DNA of 64,000 nucleotides from Armatimonadota bacterium. GTDB lineage: Bacteria > Armatimonadota > Zipacnadia > Zipacnadales > UBA11051. The position numbers and the translations under genes are program-made. Positions within the stretch are counted from its first letter, which is position 1, and every line of letters begins with the position of its first letter. Of this stretch, positions 56,596-64,000 are shown piece by piece. The notes below the pieces were generated by a model. That model ran no database searches and was not told where the DNA came from. It saw only the letters and a list, made by a program, of their open reading frames with translations. The stretch spans positions 1 through 64,000 of the forward strand of contig JABLXH010000015.1 in NCBI GenBank assembly GCA_013178155.1. Reading direction: 5' to 3'.

Positions 56596-57873
56596 TCACC
56601 CTTGGCCGATGCAGAACAGGTGCTTCTCACCCCGCACGAACATGCGGCCTGCGGCGAAGGCCGGGGTGGAGTAGACCGCCTCGCCCAGGCGCCCCGACCC
56701 CAACTGCCGGAACTCGCGAGCCGCGGCCACCACGAAGGCGTCGCCGGTCTCGCTGAACAGGACAAGCTTGTCCCCGGCCAGGGCTGGGGATGACCGGAAC
56801 CTCCCCTCCAGGTTCTCTGTCCAGAGCAGTTCGCCCTGTGCGGCATCGTAACAGCTCAACAGACCGTCCGAGGCGAGGGTGAAGACAAGCTTGCCGTCGC
56901 TGAGCGGGCTGCAGATGTCCGGCAGCTGCCCTCTCACCGACCAGGCCACGTGGCTGTCGGTGACGTCTCCCTGACCGTCGGGCCGAATGGCAGTTAGCTC
57001 CGCGTAGATGTTGGCGACGATGACCAGGCCATTGGCGAAGATGGGCGAGGGCGCGGAGTCCCCCTCGATGCAGTTCACCCGCCAGTACTCCTCGCCGCTG
57101 ACCGGGTTGTAGGCGATGACCCAGGGCTTGGCGCTGGTGATGAGTTCCTCGCGCTGGCCGGTGTTGATGACAATCGGGGTGGTCCATGAGCCCTGCACCG
57201 GGCGGGGGATGTCCCAGACGGTCTGCCCGGTGAGCCGATCGAGGGCCACCAGATGGGACTTGCCGATGTCGGGCTTGCCCAGGTCGATCTGGACATAGAG
57301 CAGATCGCCATGCACCACGGGCGAGGATGCATGTCCGTAGATGTCCTCGTGCATGGGAAAGTGGCGCTGCCAGACCAGGGCGCCGGAGAAGTCCAGTGCG
57401 ACCACATGGCCGGTGGGGAAGACGGCGTAGAAACGCTCACCGTCGGTGGCTCCCGTGGGCGCCGCGTAGCCGGTCATCTCGTGAAGGCGCAGGGGCGGGT
57501 CGGTCGCCTCGCCGGGCGCGACAGCGGTTGTCCACAGGCGGCGACCGCTGCCGGTGTCGAGGCAGTAGACTTCCCGGGCGTTCGCGTCAGCCCCGGTCGC
57601 AAAGAGATGATCGCCCCAGATGACCGGGGAGTTGGCGCCCGGCAGCGGCAGCGCGGCCTGCCAAAGGATACCTTCGCCCGACGCTGCGTCCCAGTCTGGC
57701 GGGAGGCTGACGTCCGGAGCGATGCCGGAGCCGTCGGCGCCGCGGAACCGTGGCCAGTAGTCTGCCGGGGGCTGCGCGGGAGCCAGAACCACGAAAGCTA
57801 GCAGTCCGAGCACGAAGCTGCAGGCCGCAGCGAAGCCGCGGCCCGACCAGTGGCACCGAGTGGTTCTTGCCAT
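56596..57873 (-). CDS. Secreted PQQ-like beta-propeller protein
   Basis: WPRFRGADGSGIAPDVSLPPDWD; repeated LDTGSGRRLWTT, LDRLTGQTVWDIP, YDAAQGELLWTE blades. Confidence 0.88.
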   Translation of the reverse strand: MARTTRCHWSGRGFAAACSFVLGLLAFVVLAPAQPPADYWPRFRGADGSGIAPDVSLPPDWDAASGEGILWQAALPLPGANSPVIWGDHLFATGADANAREVYCLDTGSGRRLWTTAVAPGEATDPPLRLHEMTGYAAPTGATDGERFYAVFPTGHVVALDFSGALVWQRHFPMHEDIYGHASSPVVHGDLLYVQIDLGKPDIGKSHLVALDRLTGQTVWDIPRPVQGSWTTPIVINTGQREELITSAKPWVIAYNPVSGEEYWRVNCIEGDSAPSPIFANGLVIVANIYAELTAIRPDGQGDVTDSHVAWSVRGQLPDICSPLSDGKLVFTLASDGLLSCYDAAQGELLWTENLEGRFRSSPALAGDKLVLFSETGDAFVVAAAREFRQLGSGRLGEAVYSTPAFAAGRMFVRGEKHLFCIGQG

Positions 57874-57927
57874 CTCACCACCTCCAGAGTGGGTCCCCTG
57901 ACCGCTGCCAGCACTCGACCTGTGGCC

Positions 57928-59895
57928 TTAGGGCCAGGGGAAAAACGGCGCGGGGACGCGCCAGATGCTGGCAATGGCGGCCCAGATGACGGCCAGCAGG
58001 AACTCCCCGAGAATCAGACCCAGGAAGAAGGGCCGCAGGTTCAGATAGACCTTCATGCCTCCGTAGCGGAGGATGACCGACTTGACGATCCAGGCAACGA
58101 GGATCGGCCACCAGAAGACGATCATGCTCCAGGAGCCCGAGAGCGCGAAACCCAGGGGCGAGAACGGCCACCAGACGTGCTGGGTGCGCATGTAGGCCAG
58201 GAAGGTCGCAAACCCGATGCCGGCCAGGAAGAAGATGGGTAGCCGGAAGTCGTACTTGTCAGGCGTCTCCATGACCGGCTGGAAGTAGGTGAAGCCGGCG
58301 AAGGCATTCCACTTGTAGGAGTAACCGTAGAGTGTCACCGCGCCCTTGTGGTAGGGCAGGACGAGCTGGATGATGCCTCCCGCTATCAGCGCGACGCCGA
58401 AGGCAGCCGCCACCGACCAGAAGAGCTGACGCCGGTCCAGCTTCGTCAGGTCAGCCATCTTCAGGCCGTCAAGGAACGTGGACAGCAGATTGCCGCGCAG
58501 ATCGCGGGTGAAGACAGCATCTACCATGGCCAGCGCCGTCAGGGTGCTGCCACCGAGGGCGCGCTGGGTGGTGAACACGCGGATCAGGTCCACGGGCCGG
58601 AAGCTGGTCTCGGTCATCAGCATCCCGGCTTCCGAGACACTGCGGGCCATGACCAGCACGACGAGGAACAGAAAGACCCCGATCTCCACTGCGGCCATCC
58701 ACAGGCTCATGCCCAGCAGATGGCACCAGTACACCGCGGTGATGACGGAGATGATCAGCCCGAAGACTGCGGTGCGCGGCGAAAGGAACTCCGAGCGCCC
58801 CTCGGCGGGCTGGTTGCTCACGGCGCGCCGCCAGAAGTCTCGCAGGTGCGGCAGGGCTGACTTCACCAGGTACGCGCTCAGAACCACGTAGGCTCCGGTG
58901 ACGTGGTAGCCATTCCAGAGGCTGGTGGGGTACAGCGACATGGGCTGCAGGCTCTGACCAAACAGGGAGAAGACGATGTTTTCGGCCCGGCAGAGCAGGA
59001 ACATGGACCACAGCGAGACCAGAACCTGAGAGGGAAGGAAGTAGCTGAAGCCGACGGCCGCCAAGGAGCAGTAGGCCACCGTGTAGTCCAGGTCAGTCCA
59101 CGGCTTGGCGTGCATGTACTGGTTCAGCGGATACTGCAGCGGGATCATGGGAATGGCGGGATACAGGCCGTGCAGACCGTTGAGCGTGAAGACGAAGGCC
59201 GGGATGGAAAAGCCCAGCCAGGTGAGACGGTTGCGGAGGAAGGAGTCCGGCACCGACTGGTCGCGCGAAAGCTCGACCGGGAGCTGCACCAGCGGAAAAC
59301 TGAGTTTCTCGTTATCCACCCACTGCCGGCGCAGGATGGCCGCCAGGCAGGCGTAGGCAAAGGTAAGGGCCAGGATGACCACGAGCCAGGCGGCGATAGG
59401 GCCCAGCCAGGGCCTCCAGGGGATGCTGCCATACGGCGGCAGGCCCTCGTAGAAGTCCACGACCAGCTTCTGACGACCCACCCCCTTGACGTCGAAGGGG
59501 ACCGCCCACTGCGGAATATGCTGGTAGTAAGTCTTCTCCCAGTGATTGGCCTCAGTGGTGTGATAGTTGACCGCGACGAGGGTGGGGAGCCAGCGCTCCA
59601 TCAGCCCCCGGGAGGTGGTCAGCGCGGCCACCAGGACCATCATGTAGATGACGATGATCTCATGGGCCGCCAGGCCAAGCCGACTTGGGACGGCCCGCAC
59701 GGCCATGTTCAGCAAGACCAACAGGAAGAACAGCCCGATGGCGGCAGGCGCGAACTGGCAGATGGCGATCTGGATGGAGGTGACCACCAGTTCGGCCCAA
59801 CTGACAACAAAACACACCGCCGCCGCGCCGATGAGCCCGATCACGATGGCGACCGGGCGAACGCGGTAGAGGGTCAGCGTGGTGCTCTCCGCCAT
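57928..59895 (-). CDS. DUF6785-like multi-pass membrane protein
   Basis: 655 aa, about 14 hydrophobic segments; parallels the partial protein at 1-691. Confidence 0.75.
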   Translation of the reverse strand: MAESTTLTLYRVRPVAIVIGLIGAAAVCFVVSWAELVVTSIQIAICQFAPAAIGLFFLLVLLNMAVRAVPSRLGLAAHEIIVIYMMVLVAALTTSRGLMERWLPTLVAVNYHTTEANHWEKTYYQHIPQWAVPFDVKGVGRQKLVVDFYEGLPPYGSIPWRPWLGPIAAWLVVILALTFAYACLAAILRRQWVDNEKLSFPLVQLPVELSRDQSVPDSFLRNRLTWLGFSIPAFVFTLNGLHGLYPAIPMIPLQYPLNQYMHAKPWTDLDYTVAYCSLAAVGFSYFLPSQVLVSLWSMFLLCRAENIVFSLFGQSLQPMSLYPTSLWNGYHVTGAYVVLSAYLVKSALPHLRDFWRRAVSNQPAEGRSEFLSPRTAVFGLIISVITAVYWCHLLGMSLWMAAVEIGVFLFLVVLVMARSVSEAGMLMTETSFRPVDLIRVFTTQRALGGSTLTALAMVDAVFTRDLRGNLLSTFLDGLKMADLTKLDRRQLFWSVAAAFGVALIAGGIIQLVLPYHKGAVTLYGYSYKWNAFAGFTYFQPVMETPDKYDFRLPIFFLAGIGFATFLAYMRTQHVWWPFSPLGFALSGSWSMIVFWWPILVAWIVKSVILRYGGMKVYLNLRPFFLGLILGEFLLAVIWAAIASIWRVPAPFFPWP

Positions 59896-59913
59896 GCCTT
59901 GGCTGCTCCAGCG

Positions 59914-61413
59914 TTAGTCCGTGAATCGGAAGGCGTAGAGGTCGGCGTCGCAGAGCTCAAAGCGCAGGCGCACCGGCTTGCCGGCCAACGCCGCCAGCGC
60001 CGCCGGGTCCCTGAACGGCACGACCCGCGCCAGGTCATCACCGAAGACCTCCGGGCAATCCGCCAGCGTCAGCCCCGGCAGAGGCTGCCCGGCCTCGTCC
60101 TGCACCTCTACCCGGATACGACCGGCCGCGCCGGTGGAGAAGTTCAGCACCAGCTTGCCCCCGCTGAACACCAGCGGCTTTGTAACCAGTTCCCCACCAC
60201 TCAGGGGCGCCTGCACCGACACAAAACCATCTGTCCGCAGTGTGTACCGCCGCAGCCAGCACTTGTCGCCCTGCAGGGTTCCTTCGGTCACATAGATGGA
60301 CAACTCGTCCGGGGCGCCGACGATGGTGGACGGTGTCTCGACCAGTCCCCAGTTCTGATAGTTGTCGCCGTAGAACCAGCTGTACTCGGTGCGTAGGCCC
60401 GGCCGGATGAACGATTCGGGCCAGATGCGGAAGTGCAATCCATCGCGGCTGGCCATGAACATGCCGTCGGTGATAGCCGTTCCCTCGCGCTGGGAGATAG
60501 CAGCGCGCAACTGGCGGTACTCAAGCTGCGGCAGGGCCTCCGTCGAGGGCGACCAGCCGCGGTCGAGGTAGCGTGTCGGGAAGCCCAGGAACAGGTGCGG
60601 CGCGCGGTGGTAGGGCGTGATCTGGTTGGTGTACAACTCGCTGGTGCGGCCGGGCGTGTACTCCAGGAAGACCGGGGCGGTCCAGTTGACGAAGTCCTTC
60701 GACGTGCAGGTCATGATATCGCGACCGTCGCGGAAGCTGCGATGGTACTCCCGGTATTCGCCCCGCAGCGAGTCCCAGAAGGCCAGGTTCTGAGAGTCAA
60801 ACGCACCCTCCGTGATGACCGGCTTGTCGTGGAGAAGGGACCAGTGCACGCCGTCGGGCGACTTGAAGACCCATAAACCTCCGCCCTCGCCTCCCAAACC
60901 TCCGAGAGCCTTATAACGCGCCTCCGGCGGGCAAGCTGGGTTCGTGTCTCTGAAGGGCGTGAAGTTGTGAGATGCATGCCTGGTGGTCTCGTTGCCCATC
61001 CACACGATGTTGTTGTCGCGCGAGCCCGCGAACTCAAAGAGCCCCAACCGGGGCTTGACCCAGTGGATGCCGTCGGCGCTGACAGCCATGCAGGTCACTT
61101 CAGGGTTAGGCGAAGTGATGCTGTCACGAGCGTAGGTGACCTGCACGCCGCGATAGTACATCCGGTACAGTTCGCCGTCGCGGAAAACGGTCACATAGTT
61201 GGTCGCATTGCCCTCCCAGGGCTCGTCGCAGACAAGGGCCACATCCTGTGGCGCCGGGTGGTGCAGAACCTGTCGCGCGCCGCCGCTAAGGGTATCAATC
61301 AGGGCATCGTCCACCAGCAGCTCCAGGCGCGAGCCGATGTTGAGCGGCTCCTGCGCTTGCGCCCCCAGACCGGTGAGACCAATGGCCAGCAGAATGGACA
61401 TGAGACCCATCAC
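59914..61413 (-). CDS. Secreted GH32/43-superfamily-like five-bladed propeller protein
   Basis: Signal peptide; YRMYYRG; SADGIHWVKP; SPDGVHWSLL. Confidence 0.6.
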   Translation of the reverse strand: MMGLMSILLAIGLTGLGAQAQEPLNIGSRLELLVDDALIDTLSGGARQVLHHPAPQDVALVCDEPWEGNATNYVTVFRDGELYRMYYRGVQVTYARDSITSPNPEVTCMAVSADGIHWVKPRLGLFEFAGSRDNNIVWMGNETTRHASHNFTPFRDTNPACPPEARYKALGGLGGEGGGLWVFKSPDGVHWSLLHDKPVITEGAFDSQNLAFWDSLRGEYREYHRSFRDGRDIMTCTSKDFVNWTAPVFLEYTPGRTSELYTNQITPYHRAPHLFLGFPTRYLDRGWSPSTEALPQLEYRQLRAAISQREGTAITDGMFMASRDGLHFRIWPESFIRPGLRTEYSWFYGDNYQNWGLVETPSTIVGAPDELSIYVTEGTLQGDKCWLRRYTLRTDGFVSVQAPLSGGELVTKPLVFSGGKLVLNFSTGAAGRIRVEVQDEAGQPLPGLTLADCPEVFGDDLARVVPFRDPAALAALAGKPVRLRFELCDADLYAFRFTD

Positions 61414-61441
61414 TCACTTCCTCCTGGGATTCCCCGGCCCG

Positions 61442-62725
61442 TCAACCCTCTGACCGGGCGGACCGGAACTTGAAGAAGTAGACCCTGGGCGGGTTACTCC
61501 ACTGGTCGGTGCAACTGCCGATGACATGGCCGTCGGGGGTAACCTCGGGGCAGCCGCCGATGGCGTAGAGGCTGCCGAAGGTGTGTCGCGACTGGGCATA
61601 GTCGTGCCAGGTGGCGCCGTTGTCGTAGCTGATGATGGCGGTGACGCGGTTCGAGGTCGAGGAGGAGTTGCCGATGCAGTACAACGGGCTTCCCGGGTCG
61701 CGGTCATCCGAGGCGAAGAAGCCGTCCAGGCGGCACATCGGCAGGGCCTCGCCCCCGAAGCGGGGGGCGATGTCCAGGTCCGGTCGGGCGGTCCGCAGGT
61801 CGTAACGCACATAGCGCTGCGTAGCCTCGGGCCGTCCCTGGATCTGATAGGTGAAGTGCAGCTTCCCGGCCTTGGCCAGCAGGCTCCATAGCCAGGAGTG
61901 GACCTCGAACTCCTCCGGGCGGCTGATGAGGTCCGTCGGGCCGCTATCGTCGGCGGCGAAGGGCGGCGTGAGCGGGGTGCCGTCGAGCCTGAGCCAGGTC
62001 CGCCCGCCATCCACGGACTTCATGCAGTGGATATCCCAGTACAGGTAGACGTCCTTCTTCTGGGTCGTCCAGGCGGCGTACAGCGTGCCATCGGTATCCA
62101 GGTCCAGGTAGGTGTACTGCAGCCAGGCGTGCTCCCCTGGTTGCATGAGCCGCGCCTGATGCCGGACCTTGCCATCGAGGCCGATGACGAAGAACCACTC
62201 GTTGGCGCTGAAGAAGTAGAGCTGTCCCCGGCGCTCGTCTATCTCCAGGGCGTACTTGCCGTGCACGCTGCCCGGGACCTCGGTGATGATCGGGTCGCGG
62301 TAGTCGCGTTCCGCCAGGAAGCGGTAGAGATACGACATGTTATTGCTCCACTGGGCATCGCCCCAGTCCGGCCGCATCAGGTAGACGTTGTCCCGGGAGT
62401 CCGTCTCCAGCACCGCCGGGTTGGTGGCATTGGTGGCCTCGTGCAGGACGGTCCAGTTGCGCCCACCATCCTGGCTCCAGATCAGCCGCCACTGCTGGGC
62501 GGTATACGCCTCGTTGCGCGAACGGATGTAGGCCATGAAGTACCCGCGCCGGTTGCTGACCACCTTCTGGTTGTTGCTCTGGAAGGTGGCGTAGCCGGTG
62601 GCGTTCTCGTCCACGCACCGGGTCCAGATTGTCTTTAGCTTCGGGGCCTCTGCCATGGCGAAGCCACTCCCCGTCAGCGCAGTGAGTATCAGCAGGGCCA
62701 GTCCTCGGCGCAGCCAGTGGTTCAC
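61442..62725 (-). CDS. Sialidase/BNR-like exo-family protein with signal peptide
   Basis: SQDGGRNWTVLHEATNATNPAV; SVDGGRTWLRLDGTPL; SYDNGATWHDYA Asp-box motifs. Confidence 0.75.
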   Translation of the reverse strand: MNHWLRRGLALLILTALTGSGFAMAEAPKLKTIWTRCVDENATGYATFQSNNQKVVSNRRGYFMAYIRSRNEAYTAQQWRLIWSQDGGRNWTVLHEATNATNPAVLETDSRDNVYLMRPDWGDAQWSNNMSYLYRFLAERDYRDPIITEVPGSVHGKYALEIDERRGQLYFFSANEWFFVIGLDGKVRHQARLMQPGEHAWLQYTYLDLDTDGTLYAAWTTQKKDVYLYWDIHCMKSVDGGRTWLRLDGTPLTPPFAADDSGPTDLISRPEEFEVHSWLWSLLAKAGKLHFTYQIQGRPEATQRYVRYDLRTARPDLDIAPRFGGEALPMCRLDGFFASDDRDPGSPLYCIGNSSSTSNRVTAIISYDNGATWHDYAQSRHTFGSLYAIGGCPEVTPDGHVIGSCTDQWSNPPRVYFFKFRSARSEG

Positions 62726-62739
62726 AGGTCACTCTCCTG

Positions 62740-63975
62740 TCAGCCGTCACGGCGGCGCGCGCCGGGGATGCGAATGAAATGGACGTGGGCCGGGTCCACA
62801 CCCCGGTCGGTGAGGGACCCGATGACATCGCCTTCGGGTGTCAGTTCGCGGCAGCCGCCAATGGCATAGGGCTCGACGATGGGAGAGCGGCTCACCGCAT
62901 GGTCGTGCCAGGTCGCGCCGTTGTCGTGGCTGACCAGACAGACCAGTTGGGAGCCATTGGCCCCCACGTAGTACAGCGGGCTTTCAGGCTGCTCCGCAGC
63001 GGCGGCGAAGAAGCCGTCGAACCAGGTAGCCTCCAGCTTTTCGCCCCCAAAGCGTGGCGTCAGGTCCATGTCCCGCGCCCCGGTCGCGAGGTCGTACCGC
63101 ATGTAGTGGAACCGCGGCGGGTCGGTGTTGGCCCGGTACGCGAAGTGCAGCTTGCCGCCCTTGGCCACGAAGCTGTGCAGCCAGGTGTGCACCTCCAACT
63201 CGTCGTCCAGACTGATGCGGTCGGCGGTGCTGGCGTCATCGGCGACGACGGGCAGCTCCAGCGGTGTGCCATCCAGCTTATGCCAGTGGACACCGCCGTC
63301 CGGCGACTTGGCTACATGAATGTCCCAGTACAGGTAGCGGTCGTGATAGGAGGTCGTCCAGGCCGCATAGAGCGTGCCAGCGGCGTCAAGGCAGAGGTGT
63401 GGGTACTGCGTGATGGCATTCGCTCCCGCCGTCGTAAGGCGACAGGTGCGCAGGAGATGGCCCTCGAGGTCAAGCGTGAAGAGGCTGTCCTTGTTGTGGG
63501 AGAAGTAGTGCAACTCCCGCCGTCCGGCGTCAAAGAGCGCGCAGAACTTGCCAGCCATGCTGTGCGGGGTGACGGAGATGACCGGCGGGGCCTCGAGGTC
63601 GCCGGCAGCGAAACGGTAGAGATACGAGTGGTCGTCCACAAAGTCCGGCCGAATCAGATAGACAGTGCCAGCCTCGTCTGCCTCCAGCACCGGCGGGTTG
63701 GTGGCATTGGTCTCCTCGTGCAGGACGCGCCACGTCTCGCCGCCATCGGCGCTGTGCATGAGCCGCCACTGCTGGGCCGTGTACTCCTCGTTGCGGCTGC
63801 GCAGATAGGTCATGAACAGCCCGCCGGGGGTGTGGATGACCTTCTGGTTGTGGCTCTGGAAGGTCCCGTAGTAGGTGGCCTTCGCATCCACGCAACGCAT
63901 CGCAATGGCCTGAATCCCGTCGCCAGGCGTCCGGGGCGGGGTCGGCATCGGGCGCCTCCTCCGGTGAATGGGCAC
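62740..63975 (-). CDS. Sialidase/BNR-like paralog lacking an evident signal peptide
   Basis: SADGGETWRVLHEETNATNPPV; SPDGGVHWHKLDGTPL; SHDNGATWHDHA; side-by-side paralog of 61442-62725. Confidence 0.75.
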   Translation of the reverse strand: MPIHRRRRPMPTPPRTPGDGIQAIAMRCVDAKATYYGTFQSHNQKVIHTPGGLFMTYLRSRNEEYTAQQWRLMHSADGGETWRVLHEETNATNPPVLEADEAGTVYLIRPDFVDDHSYLYRFAAGDLEAPPVISVTPHSMAGKFCALFDAGRRELHYFSHNKDSLFTLDLEGHLLRTCRLTTAGANAITQYPHLCLDAAGTLYAAWTTSYHDRYLYWDIHVAKSPDGGVHWHKLDGTPLELPVVADDASTADRISLDDELEVHTWLHSFVAKGGKLHFAYRANTDPPRFHYMRYDLATGARDMDLTPRFGGEKLEATWFDGFFAAAAEQPESPLYYVGANGSQLVCLVSHDNGATWHDHAVSRSPIVEPYAIGGCRELTPEGDVIGSLTDRGVDPAHVHFIRIPGARRRDG

Positions 63976-64000
63976 GCCGGCGAAGACTTCGCGTCGCTCA

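Noticed and set aside
58903-60396. 497-aa plus-strand ORF
   Set aside because: Antisense to the DUF6785-like gene and the 59914-61413 gene.
1-64000. CRISPR arrays, IS elements, prophage
   Set aside because: No regularly spaced direct repeats, transposase or phage structural genes were seen in the window.

Overview
64-kb GC-rich bacterial chromosomal segment with about 43 protein-coding genes, one tRNA-Val(GAC), and no rRNA, CRISPR array or transposase that I could see. Most genes serve carbohydrate or glycan catabolism: GH32, GH5-like/DUF5060, GH2, GH36-like, GH29, GH63-like, DUF4838, DUF4434, NAGPA-type phosphodiester glycosidase, sialidase-like proteins, three Gfo/Idh/MocA oxidoreductases, a sugar ABC permease pair and DUF6785-type membrane proteins. 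A prepilin-like DUF1559 protein ([37 protein letters not shown]...YAQDYDDR) suggests Armatimonadota or a relative; this is inference only. The points most worth a second look are: (1) a cytoplasmic-looking subtilase whose GTSMAAP motif reads GGCMAAG (Ser221->Cys and Pro225->Gly in subtilisin numbering, the same two positions changed in engineered subtiligase), translationally coupled between two URO-D-family methyltransferase-like genes; (2) an aspartate-4-decarboxylase-like fold-type-I PLP protein whose Schiff-base Lys appears replaced by His; (3) a promoter / short structured RNA / intrinsic terminator unit ahead of a GH63-like gene and sugar ABC permeases; (4) an orphan AIPR-like gene of lower GC with its own promoter; (5) two small hairpin repeat families with compensatory stem changes; (6) a gene split by an apparent frameshift at a homopolymer. 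Many long ORFs in the supplied track are antisense shadows caused by high GC and were rejected.
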